Positions 38,201 through 49,186 of a DNA stretch of 64,000 nucleotides are shown here, piece after piece. The notes under the pieces are model-generated. The model did no database searches. It was not told the DNA's origin and was given only the letters and a program-made list of their open reading frames with translations. The stretch lies in the NCBI GenBank assembly GCA_027886175.1, contig JAJNNQ010000024.1, forward strand, positions 32,529,001-32,593,000. The letters are read 5' to 3'. How positions within the stretch are numbered: the first letter of the stretch is position 1; the number at the start of each line of letters is the position of its first letter. The stretch is from Phylloscopus collybita. Its lineage: Eukaryota > Chordata > Aves > Passeriformes > Phylloscopidae. A program made the position numbers and the translations under genes.

Positions 38201-41200
38201 CTCTAGGTAAAGGTCTCAGGGTGCTGAAGATTGCAGGGGGCGTTTCTTTGTGCTGTTCTCCCTGTTCAGTATTAGATATTAGAGCAACACATTTTCCTGG
38301 GAAGCACTTTAGTTGAGTGTGTCTGATCTGGGGGGCAAAGACTGATATTTGGGATGCAAAGAGTGGGGGTTTCATAGGGCCCAACTGTGTGTCTGGCATC
38401 ACATGCAGTACCATCAAGTCTTATAGCCCTTGGACAGCATCTCCTGAGGCCAGAGACATTGCTGGCCAGCAGAGGTGCTCTGTTAGCTCCATTCCTCCCA
38501 GACATTAGATGTCTTCCCCATCTTTGTTTTCACTGTTGATGTGCAGGGCAGCAATGTGCTGAGCAGCAGTGGGGCTGGTCACACTCAGCACTCTGGGGTC
38601 CTAGGTTCTGTAAAAGAGTCCCCAAAATAGAGTCACCTTTCAATGACAGCACAGCTTGTGTAGAGAGCCTGGTTTTTGTGGGAAGGAAGCAGGGCCCAGC
38701 TGGGACAGAAATCTCCACCCATGAGGCTGCAAGTGGAAACTCCTGAAAGTAGCGGTGAATCCCATTGCCCGGCTCTGCCTGGCAGGGCTGACTGACCCTT
38801 GTTTCCTCCAGGGCAGGTGGAGTTCTCAGTGACCACTGAGGCCCTGCAGAACCAGCAGCCCTGTGGGAACTTCATTGTGGAGACCCCTGAGAAAGGGCGC
38901 AAGGACACGGTCATCAGGCAGCTGCTGGTGGAGGTGCGTGGGCTGTGGGGAGGGAGGACTGAGCTTTCCTGTGGGCTTTAGCTTACACAGCGATACAACT
39001 GGATGGGATGCTAGATAATCTCATCTAGATCCCTATATTGTTAGAGGTTGGACCAGATGATATTTTGAGATCCCTTCTAACCTGGTCTGGTCTATCATTT
39101 TATGGGATCACTATGCAGCATGGCAATATGATGGTTTTACATAATCTTTGTACTTTGGCAGGGCTGCATAAGGACTTCAGCTTAATAATGTGCCTTGTGT
39201 CTCCTGGTACAATAAACTTTCCCTGTGTTCTACTGTAACAGGACTCCTACTGCAATCCATCCTTCCCTTTAGCTCCCATCTGTCACCTGCTATTTCAATA
39301 CTCTGTCTTTACAGCCTCTCTCCTCCTTTTGACACAGCCCCAATAAATGTGCCGGTCAGCACATGCTGCCTCTCAGATAATTGAGTGGCCAAGCAAACTG
39401 CCTCTTAAGCTGAGTGTTTTGCAGTTATGGTTTGGTAGCATAGACTGGCACCAGGATGAAGGTGAGGGATTCACAAGCACCTATGGGAATTTGATGACTG
39501 TAGAGAAATCCCCTTAAAACTACATGTGAAAACATGTTGAAACTTTACAGCTTGCCCATCTCCTCTGGCAGTTGCTGATGTGATGTGTAAGACGAGAAAA
39601 TACTATGTGACAGTAATGGATACCCTTTTAGGAAATTGTTAGTTTATTATATACTGAGGGTGGTAATCTGGCAGTTAGGTTCTGTGTTCTGATTTTTCTT
39701 CTGTATCATAAAACCCCCTAATGTTTGCCCACCATGTTATATGCTATCAGCAGTGTCACCAGATACTGCAGTGTACTACATAGTCCCTTTCTATTGTTAA
39801 CATGCACATTTTTCCCCTAAAGCATCTGCAGCATTACAATAAATAGCACTGTAGACTTCTCTTCAGCACAGCTCTTTGTAGTGCTGCAGTCCCTTTGTCA
39901 TAAGGATGTTAAGTGTCTCTCATTGTGCAATTGCTGCAGGTCATCCATTTGATGGTCCTGCAAGTGTTCTCCTCTCCTTTTCCTGACCTTCTTCCACATA
40001 CAAGACCAGTCACTTAGGATCACATCTCTTTTATTTGCTTAAATTATTTCTGAGCTCTGCATTTCAGGGAATGTTTGTGACTGCTTCTCCTTCTTCAGTT
40101 CCCTCACTTTTCTTTTTACATGTCCCTCTGTCCTTGTGAAGATTCCTGTCTATATTTCCTGTCCCACTAATTTCTCACCTCTCTTGTTTTTCTTCATCTC
40201 ATCCAAGCCTGAAGGAGTTGAGAAGGAAACAACCCAGAATTCTGTGCTCTGTGTGAAAGGTAAAGCCCACTCTTCGCACACTCTATTTGTTCCTGAGTGG
40301 TTTGATGGGTGGGATGTTGGAGGCCTGCCTCTATCATATTCCATGTAGTCTGACATTTTTGGGTAGTCAAAACACTCCCCATTGGTAGGGAGTTTGAGGC
40401 ATAAGACAGAAGACAGTCCTAAAGAATTGACCAGCCTGCCTAAGCAGCAGGGTATGAGCTAGGACAGATTTAGCATGGATGTGTGCATCCTTGCTCTCTG
40501 GAGTTACAAGTGCTCTTGTTTTCTTGCGCGCTCAGGAGGAAGCTGTAGACATAAGATCTGGCTGGGAGTGGTTTCATGCAGAGGTTGTGTTACAGCCAGG
40601 GAAATATGAAGTAACTGAAATCAGGGCATTTCTAATTGGAAGAGTTCTGTTGTTTCACTGAGGCCCCCTCCCCTTCCATTAGCCATTTCTAGGAACTGCA
40701 CTGAAGCTGTTTGGGTCTTGTTTCTTTCTCAGGAGTGCCTGTGAAAGAGGAGTTTTCCCTGTTGCTACCTGAAAATGTGGTACAAGACTCAGGCAGAGCA
40801 TATTTCTCAGTGCTAGGTGAGTTAACAGCCTGACAGAAGAAGCACGTGCTGTTTCTGATTCCCTGTGTTGACCTCCTACCTCACAGCTTTTCTCTTTCTA
40901 GCAAAGTTCATTCTTGTCTTTAAACTCTTCTGAGCACTCTCTTTAAACTCCTGAGCACTTTCCCTTCTGTTTGTGCTATTCCTTTTCCCTTTCTGCAAGC
41001 CTTTTTTCTCAGTCTTCTCACAATGTCCTAACCTTTCTCTCATTTCCTTTTTTTTTCTTTTTTCTCTGCTGTGTTTTGTTTCAGGATCTTTATCAATCCT
41101 GATTATCTTTTGTTCTTCTCTGGTATCTCCTGCCTGTGTCATTCAGTAGCTTCCAGCCCTAAATATTGTTAACATCCCTCTGGTATCTCCTGCTCCTCAG

Positions 41201-44200
41201 GTGACATCATGGGCACTGCCATGCAGAACCTGCACCAGCTCCTCCAGATGCCCTTTGGCTGTGGGGAGCAGAACATGGTCCTGTTTGCACCCAACATCTA
41301 CGTCCTGGACTATCTGAACAAGACAGGGCAGCTGAATGAGGAGATCAAATCCAAGGCCACTGGATACTTAGTGAGCGGTAAGCTGGGGCATGGCTTTTGC
41401 TCCTGCTTTGGCTTTCTTGTAGATCCTGCCTGGGATGGGTCTGTCAAATGCTGGGCAGACGTTGAAAAAGGTCTCCTCTCATACACAGATGGTCTCTGCT
41501 GTATGCCTGGCGGGGCCCTTTGCTGCTTTTTTCTTTATTATTTTCTGTTGCTTAAGCATTACCTGATCATTGCAAGCACTGTTCTCATGGGGTGGCAATG
41601 CAGTGCAGAGTTGTCACTGCTACAGTGACTCATTCATTGTCATTTATAGGCCCTGCCATCCTTCCAAAGAAAGGCAGGTGTTGCTTTTCCTCATGCATGA
41701 CAAGCAATGCAAGGAGGTGGGGATGTACCAAAACTTCATATTGGTTAGGAAAGGACTGACCTATCCCCCTCTCATTTGCTTTTGCTGATGGAGCTATTTT
41801 TCTATTTCCCCATCCCTCAGCAGACTTTTACTTGCATCTGGATCTTGCCTTATGTTTCCATTGCAGGTTATCAGAGGCAGCTGAACTACAAGCACCAGGA
41901 TGGCTCTTACAGTACCTTTGGACAACGTTATGGCCAACCAGGGAATACCTGGTGAGACTTCAATGCCACCTATGCCTCTCCAATATGCTCTTCTTTCTCA
42001 CCCACACATTTATGATAAATGCTGCCTGACAGTAAATACGAAATGCTGTTGTAGACCAGCAGGTTTTCCAGAGCTGGTGTAGTCTCTATGCTGCCTCCTT
42101 CTTAATAAACAGGCTACATCAGCCAGCTATCTGGCTGAAGTACTTCCTCCCACCAGCAGCTCCGAGGACCATCACAGACAAAAAGGAAATAGAGATAAAT
42201 CGGGGAAGAAGGGAGCAGGGATTTAACTGACTGAAGAAGGCTGAAGAGTTGCAATGGCAGCTCTTCTAGACTAGCATCTGCTGAGAAGTCTGCTGGAAAA
42301 GGTGGTTCCATATGGAAACATATGAGGAAACACAAGTGGAAAGGTTGATAATCCAAGAGCAGTGCTGAATGGTTTTTTTTCAAGTGTTTGTGCGCTACTA
42401 AGCAAAGACAGGCTGGAGAAACGTGTGTTGCCATTTTGACTTATTGAAAAGTTTTGACTTGCTCCTGTATATCATTGTCATGTGTTTTCAATTTTAAGTA
42501 AGGGTAATAATGGAAGAACTCATCACCCTCAATTTGCTTTTAATTTCTGAAATGGTAATTGGCTTTTGACAGCATATTGGCTTCTTACCACATGCCTGTT
42601 TCTTTTCCATAACTGCTTGCAACAACTCTTAACAAAAACTCTTCCAACATGTTCTGCTTTACTTTAAAATTCTAGGGGAGTCCTGGGAAACACATGAAGC
42701 ATGGATCTACAGTTTAAGAGTTCTACCAGCAGACCATGAGCTTGCAGGAATTTAATTATTCTTCCTTGTAATTTTGAGTACTTCTGTTATCCATACTTGG
42801 CTGATTGGCATGCAATTGCCTATATTTTCCAAAGTTTTTTTCAAAGACAGATCAACATTGTCCTTCAAACTGTAGCTTCAACACAAAGCAATCACAGGGT
42901 TTTTTGAGCCAAGTGAGAGACAAAAATGAGAGACAAAAATCAAAGTGGAAAGCAGTTTTTTAACAGAATTTTTGAGGTGAGGATATAAGGTCTGACCAAT
43001 TGGCCCACAGTTCCCCAGGCCTTCTTGGCTGTTTCCAGATAGATGAAGTGCACATGGGCCCTGTCAATTGAAATGGGCAACAGGTGTGCTCAGGCCCTTT
43101 CTGTTTCCCCCTGTCAGGCTCACAGCCTTTGTCCTCAAGTCCTTTGCCCAGGCCCGGCATCACATCTTCATAGAGGAGAAGCACATCCAGGATGCTTTGC
43201 ACTGGCTGGCCTACAAACAGAAGGAGAACGGCTGTTTCCAGAGTTCTGGGACACTCCTGAACAATGCCATGAAGGTAACAAGTCTGCCTGGTTGTTTCTT
43301 TGTGAGGCTAGAACTTGGCCATAAGTCAGATGGGGCCAGTTGAGCTTCTTGAGCACACAGGGAGAAGGGATATATCCATGCCAATGGAGAACACTGGGGA
43401 GGGAGCCATGCAGCTCTCTATACTTACTGGTGATACCTTCACATCAGCTGCAAAAGGAAGGAGGCAAGCTAAAGGTCTGCAATGCAGAATAGTGCATTGC
43501 TCCTGCTGGAGTGGGAGAAAAGACTGAAGATATGAAGCTGGGTGGGCTCAGCATCTACTTCTGTGTTTCCCTGCAGGGTGGAGTGGACAACGAGGTCGCG
43601 CTGACAGCCTACATCACTATTGCACTGCTGGAGATTCCGCTGCCCGTGACTGTATGTGTCTGCACCCCAACCTGAGCCAGTTGTGCTGCATCAGTCAGTG
43701 GCAACACAATATTGACCAGAATTTGCTCCAGATTGGAAAAATGACTTGGTTGTTGAGCCCTGTGGTATAAGAACTGTAATTTTTGCTAAATCTGGGAGAC
43801 ATTGTACCCTACGGATTTCTAGACCACCTTCCAGCAGTCCCCTCCTGAAAGTTCAGTGGGATGATGTGCTTTTAGCAAGGAAAAAGCCTCATTTCACCCT
43901 ACTCTTCTAATCACTGGCATTCTCTCCTTCCAGCACTCCGTGGTGCGGAATGCTCTGTTCTGCCTGGAAACAGCAGCAAATCAGAAAGAAAACCATGTGT
44001 ACACCAGGGCACTGCTGGCATACGCCTTTGCCCTGGCAGGGAACAGGGAGAAGCGGAAGGCATTGCTTGACTCACTTGAAAAGGAAGCTGTGAGAAAGGG
44101 TGAGTGTTCCTGGTGGGACGTGGCTTTCACCAGCCTGACACCTTCCCGTGGTAAAATGGCTTTTGTTGGTGGGGCAGGGGCTGCAGGCACTGGCCTCTGG

Positions 44201-47200
44201 GGGTAGGGAAAGGTGGAGGGAGAGGAGAGACTTATGCCAAGGGATTACATTTTTGGGAAGTCCCTCTCAGGGCCTGGTCCTTCTTCTCTGCTCCGAGGGA
44301 GCTCACCAGGAAGCACCAGGCACCATCCCCTCGGTGCTGAGCCCTTGGGTGGCTCTGTTCCCACCTCTCCTCAGCCCACTCCTCTCACCACGCCAGGCAC
44401 TGCCTGGCAAAGGCTTGGCAATGCTCAGGGACATTCCTTCCTTCCAGGGCACGGGCTCAATGTAGAACAAAGGTGCCCTTGCACAGCACGAGGCATGTCA
44501 GCCAGAGAAGGGATGGGTGAGCTGAGAGAGAAAATGAGCATACAGGGCATTTTGGAGGCCACAGCACAAGTTCTGAGTCATCAGGGAGAATCCTGTAATC
44601 ACTTGGAACTCATCTGGCAAAGTCAGGCTGGACAGAGGGTTTGGCCAAGCAGTGGGTAGTGGAACTGTGATGGGAGTATCCCCCACACCTTTTGCCTTCT
44701 CCACCTGCAGGTGACTGGTAAGCCCTGGTCACATTGCTTGGGCCATTTGGCCTCACAGAGTTTGTCACTGCCTGACCCTGGCATTTCTACTCACAGAGGG
44801 AAGGAGTGGCATCCTCCTGAGGTCTCTGGTTCCCTGCAGTGCCCAGTTCCACAAAAGTCTGTGTGAATGTGGAGTCCAGGACAAAGTGGTGTCTAGGCCT
44901 GAGGCTCAGCAGTCTCATCCTCACTGAAAACCTGCAAAATGTGCAAACCTGACCCTTCCCACTTCAGCCTGCACGACAGACATATCCTGCAGGCTCTGTC
45001 CTCCCGCTGGAGCGGCAGCAGGTCACAAGTCCCTTGCAGTGTTTGACAGCAGCAATTGCTGGTTGTCTCTCTCTACCTCCTGTGCAGACGGGTCTGTTCA
45101 CTGGCAGCGGCCTGGGAAGGAGCCCGAGGCTGATCTCCCGTACTATCGCCCCCGAGCTCCCTCTGCCGAGGTGGAGATGACGGCCTACGTGCTCCTGGCT
45201 CACCTCACCTCGCAGCCAGCCCCTGCCCAGGAGGAGCTGTCCTCTGCATCCCTGATTGCCAAGTGGATCAGCAGCCAGCAGAATCCCAATGGAGGCTTCT
45301 CCTCCACCCAGGTGAGCTGCTTCCCTGCGGCCACCCCACACATCAGTGTCAGGAGATGGGACATGTCAGAGAGCCAGGTGGGAGCACAGGAAGTTTTCTC
45401 AGGAAGGTGGGAACTGTAGCCCCACAATAGATCAATGCAGTACCCACCGTGGTTGCCAAGTTCTCCAGAGGCTACAGACAAATACATCAGGGAGTGGCCC
45501 TGGGAAGGGAAATATGCTGAAGCTGCTCTTTCCCCCTGTCTCTTCTTCTGAACACTGGAGAGGATGGAGGGGAGGCTGCCAGCTGAGAGAAAGGGCAGGC
45601 TGTCGGAGGACAGGCTGTGGAGAGGCTAATTGCATCCCCTGGGTGCTGGGACTCATCTCTTTCAGGACACAGTGGTGGCTCTCCAAGCCTTGTCCCTGTA
45701 TGGAGCTGCCACCTATGCCAAGAGTGGGGCAGCTTCCAAAGTGGCCCTGCAGTCTGGAGGGGATTTCCAGCAAGATTTCCAAGTGGATCCCAGCAACCGG
45801 CTGCTGCTCCAGCGCGTGCCCCTTCCCCAGGTGCCAGGGGAGTACAACGTGGAGGTGTCTGGTGAAGGATGTGTCTACCTGCAGGTGAGGGTGATGGGGA
45901 CAGCTGGCATCCTGGGAGGGGAGCCCCTGGCCAGGCTGGGGAGGACAGAATTGTAGGATCATCCAGGTTGGAAAAGACCCTGAGATCACTGAGTGCTTCC
46001 ATTGAGTTAAAGGAGCGTAGAAACCAGGAGAGAGGGGAGAAGTGGAAGGTTGTGTAGGGAAGAGGATAAAAAGAGGAGAGGAATGTGGAGGATTGGGAGA
46101 GAAGGAGGGAAGGCCCTGCAGTGTGGAGGAGCTGTGAGCAGCGGGGCGGCTGGGTGGGGAGAGGCTCCCCTCTCTGCCACGTTGGCCTGCACACACACGC
46201 TCACACCAAGCTGCTGGCTGTCCCCTAGACAAGCCTGAGGTACAACGTGCAGCCCACGAAGGAGGAGGCGCCCTTCCTGCTTCATGTGCATACAACCCCA
46301 GAGGCCTGTGTGGACTCCAAGGCTCACAAGGTCTTTGACATCAGCATCAATGTCAGGTGAGCCTGCACTTTGGTCTGAGCTTTCCTGTTGGGCCATGGGA
46401 GCTGGGGGAGGTCTGGTTGTCCTCAGGGTGAGCCGGTCTGGGAGCCCTGGGAGTGCAGCACCTTCCTGGGAAGGTGGGCAGGTGGCAGCTGTTCTGTGAG
46501 GAGAGGCTCTGGAGGAAGGACTTGTCCTGCTGTGTGGGCAGCCCAGGGCTGGGCTAGTGGGAGGCTGTGTAGATGACTAGGAGAACCTGGCACAGCTGGA
46601 GAAGAAGGTGCTGGACTGCCAAGGCTTATTAGGGTGCCAAATGTTATGGAAATGCTGGAAGTGCGCCCAGCTTTGAGTTGATGTGCAGTGGATCTTTGTT
46701 TCTTGGTTCCTCAGTTACACCGGGGAGCGCAATGTCTCCAACATGGTGATTGTTGATGTGAAGATGCTGTCAGGATTTGTCCCCTTGAAGTCCTCTGTGA
46801 GGAAGGTAGGAGCCTGTTTGTTATATGAACAACATTGAATCATAGAGTCATTATGGCTGGAAAAGATCTCCATGTCCAACCTTCCACCAAATGCCACTGT
46901 GCCCGTATCACAACATGCTCCGTCTACTCTTTTTTAAAACTTTTTCTGGGATAGTGACTTCACCACTTTCCCACAAAGGCTGTTCCAATGCTTAATCTTT
47001 CTTTCTGTGAAGCAATTTCTCCAATTTCTCTAATATTCAACATGAATGTCCCCTGCCATAACTTGAGGACGTTTGCTCTTGTTCTGTTTCTATTTGCCTG
47101 AACAGGAGACTGTCCCTTGCCTTGCTGCAACCTCCTTTCATGGAGTTGTAAAGAGCAATAAGGATCCCCTGAGCCTCCTTTTCTTCAGGCTAAACAATCT

Positions 47201-49183
47201 CAGTCCTCTCAGCCACTCATCGTAAGATTTACATTCCAGTCCCTTTTCTAGGATCACTGTCTTTCTTAGGAGTTGCTTCAAGGTCTGAAGTGAGGGGTCC
47301 AAAACTGAGTGCTGATTTCAATGTGCAGCATCACCAGTGCTGCATGCAAAGAGAAAACATCCACTTTCTTATATTCGAGGCACCTTTCCAGTGTCTGCAG
47401 CAAACAACAAAGCATCAGGTTGATTTTGTCACTGTCATTTGCACATTTGACATGTGCAGTGTTCTCTTTTCATACATGTCTTAAGGCCAGTACAAGGGGA
47501 GACAATGTGATCAGTCTAGGAAAAACAGAATAAGTAATTTTTTCATTAGACTGATGATGGGCACTTTTATTTTCACTGTGCCCCATCAGTTCCCCATAAA
47601 CATTGTCTGTGCATAATACATTCAAAAATAGCACTGTTTCCTTTTTCCCTTTGCTGATCTAAAAACATAACATTGGAACTCTTTAGGTGTTGGGTAACTG
47701 TGTGAGATACTGAGTAGATGCATGAATTGAAAAATAAAGGCTGTAATAATACGGTGCAGAACTAGCAAGCCAGAGGGAATGTATTTTCATTTAATTCTTC
47801 CATCACTGTGCTTGATCCAGTGCTAAGGCTCTTCTGGAGCCAGACTGCACTTCTTCATCCAGCCTGGTGGAGGGCTGGAGACCATGACACTTGTGTGGCA
47901 CGCCCAGGAGGCAGTTCTGTGCTGCTGACTTAGTTCTTGGAGTACATCATACTCACAGGGCTGTGCAAGGGGCGCAGACAGACAACAATCAATGCAGTAA
48001 CATCTTGGTCTTGTTTCTGCAGCTGGAAGGCCACCCTGTTGTTGAGCGCACAGAGCTGAATACCAACCATGTTCTACTATACCTGGAAAAGGTGAGGATG
48101 GGGCAGAAACACAGGTTTTGCTGCATAAAGCAAGAAATCTGGGACTCACAACTACCATGGCTTTGCTAAGAATGGGACTGAATATTTTACTGTCTCTTTC
48201 TGACTACAAACTCTAAGTTTTTAGACTTAATGCTACTTATCTCAAAGCTCTCAGCAGGCAGTCCCTCCACCCTCTGCACAGATCAGGCCCTGATTTCCCC
48301 ACCAGCAGAGTCTCCCTGAGGGTGGGGAACAGTCCCAGGGTTTGCCCCTGCCCCTCAGCCAGTCCTACAGCCCGGTGTCCCCCCAGAGCATGGGTGGCTG
48401 GGGAGACTGCAGGGCCCTGGGGTCAGTGCAGAAGCCCAGGGGAGCCCCTGCAGTGCAGAGCCCACCCTGAGCCTCTACTGCTTCTCTTCCCCAGCTGGGC
48501 AGGGAGACCCTCAGCTTCTCCTTCACGGTGGAGCGGGACATCCCCGTGCGGGGCCTGAAGCCAGCCCAGGTGAAGGTCTATGACTACTACGAGACAGGTG
48601 AGTGCCAGGAGTGCCCGTGGGAGCCAGGAGGGGCAGTGGGAGCTGTGGGCACCCCCAGCTGCCCCAGCCTGGCACAGCACCCCAGCCCTGCCTGAGCTCT
48701 GCAGAGGGGCTGGGGTAGAGCCGTGTGTGCTGTGGGTCCTGTCTTCATTTCTGGCCCTGGAGTGTGGCCATGCCTGTGCTGCTTCCAGGCACACCTGCTG
48801 CTCCTTGTGCCTCTGCTGTCCTGGCTGCTGTGCCAGGGTGGCAGTGACAGAGCTCTTTGTCCCCACCTCAGCCCAGAGCCCTGGGAGGAGGTGTTTGAGG
48901 AGCCCTTGGGTGCACTGGGGTGGAGACCTGCTGGAGCTGCCTGTGCAGGGTGGCTCTGCCTTGCTGCCACTGCCCCCAGACAGGGCTGGGCCCTCACCTC
49001 AACTGGGATCTCTGGAAGAAACTGGGAATGGTGGCACCAGCCTGCTCTGGGGACCTGGGAAAAGCATCTCTCTGACACCCATCCCTCTGCCAGCAGTGCC
49101 AGGGGTCATGACAGCTCACTCTCTCCCCTTCTGTTTTCCAGATGAGTTTGCCACACAGGAATACAGTGCTCCCTGCACCACAG
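20227..49183 (+). CDS. A2M: Alpha-2-macroglobulin family protease inhibitor, gene A, 35 coding exons (last exon unresolved)
   Basis: Secreted protease trap: cleavage of the bait exposes the thioester and cages the protease. Exons: 20227-20312, 22283-22466, 23512-23671, 24547-24599, 25108-25128, 25476-25644, 26833-26917, 27692-27815, 29307-29421, 29662-29771, 30269-30427, 31772-31999, 32332-32395, 32880-33022, 33689-33838, 34507-34677, 35310-35457, 37168-37276, 37590-37818, 38080-38206, 38812-38933, 40208-40259, 40733-40816, 41201-41377, 41867-41951, 43118-43274, 43577-43651, 43934-44099, 45088-45311, 45666-45884, 46229-46356, 46715-46805, 48023-48091, 48495-48597, 49142-49183. All phases agree; about 1,476 codons (human A2M 1,474). 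Seen: signal peptide ([12 protein letters not shown]), [12 protein letters not shown], bait, thioester GCGEQ, receptor-binding domain ([13 protein letters not shown]), [13 protein letters not shown]. Cysteines in exons 8 and 12 fit the inter-subunit disulfide. A/PZP-type residues and the intact thioester Cys argue against ovostatin, which is reported to lack it. The exact avian paralogue name is uncertain. Confidence 0.93.
21049..21072 (+). pseudogene. Possible remnant of a duplicated A2M exon 1
   Basis: About 22 bases here (CACCTCACCCATCACAGAGC plus two more) match the 3' end of A2M exon 1 at 20292-20312 with one mismatch. The donor GT is replaced by CA and no signal-peptide reading frame remains. 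It could be a fragment of an old tandem duplication or chance. Confidence 0.4.
27890..28140 (+). repeat. CR1 LINE 3' fragment
   Basis: Plus-strand CR1 3' region ending in GTGATTCTATGATTCTGTGG, the canonical octamer tail. It lies in intron 8 of A2M gene A. Confidence 0.92.
34507..37276 (+). other. A2M: Bait-region exons 16-18 of A2M gene A
   Basis: Exons 34507-34677, 35310-35457 and 37168-37276. The conserved lead-in [15 protein letters not shown] and lead-out [17 protein letters not shown] frame a variable stretch that starts near [13 protein letters not shown] and runs through [18 protein letters not shown] to [11 protein letters not shown]. This is the part of the molecule that proteases cut. 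It is rich in Ala, Met, Pro and Ser and has few basic residues. Confidence 0.8.
39035..39105 (+). repeat. CR1 LINE short 3' piece
   Basis: GAGGTTGGACCAGATGATAT, then GAGATCCCTTCTAACCTGG, is the 3' end of a plus-strand CR1, diverged, in intron 21 of gene A. Confidence 0.8.
41201..41377 (+). other. A2M: Thioester exon (24) of A2M gene A
   Basis: Encodes [10 protein letters not shown] through [10 protein letters not shown] to the end of the exon. The Cys and Gln of GCGEQ (41257-41271) form the internal beta-cysteinyl-gamma-glutamyl thioester that covalently captures proteases and nucleophiles. The first 135 or so bases are identical to the equivalent exon of gene B at 62851-63027. Confidence 0.93.
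43934..46808 (+). repeat. Inverted-repeat arm 1, copy in gene A (exons 28-32 with introns)
   Basis: Near identical, introns included, to the reverse complement of 56170-59006. Similarity starts at the acceptor of exon 28 and stops about three bases into the intron after exon 32. The arm is 38 bases longer than its partner because of one indel at 46084-46130. Confidence 0.93.
45952..46005 (-). repeat. CR1 LINE 3' scrap inside arm 1
   Basis: TTGTAGGATCATCCAGGTTG, then GAAAAGACCCTGAGATCAC, is an antisense CR1 3' scrap. The same scrap is present in the other arm at about 56940-56998, so it predates the latest homogenisation. Confidence 0.75.
46836..47350 (-). repeat. CR1 LINE, about 0.5 kb, in intron 32 of gene A
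   Basis: Starts with TTGAATCATAGAGTCATTAT, then GGCTGGAAAAGATC, and continues through antisense CR1 (for example CTCCTTTTCTTCAGGCTAAAC). It lies just past the end of the near-identical arm and has no counterpart in the equivalent intron of gene B. Confidence 0.92.
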
Positions 49184-49186
49184 GTA
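48246..49186 (+). repeat. Inverted-repeat arm 2, copy in gene A (exons 34-35)
   Basis: Near identical to the reverse complement of 54433-55397, including the 544-base intron between exons 34 and 35 and about 250 bases upstream of exon 34. Small indels occur in the intron. Similarity stops within a few bases of the exon 35 donor. Confidence 0.9.

Noticed and set aside
40876..41142. Highly charged Lys/Arg/Glu-rich minus-strand frame
   Set aside because: It is the complement of a pyrimidine-rich intronic tract upstream of exon 24; composition artefact.
45432..46295. Minus-strand frames of 235-287 codons over A2M exons 30-31 (and their mirror at 56683-57453)
   Set aside because: They are the opposite strand of real exons and GC-rich introns; they occur in both arms only because the arms are near identical.
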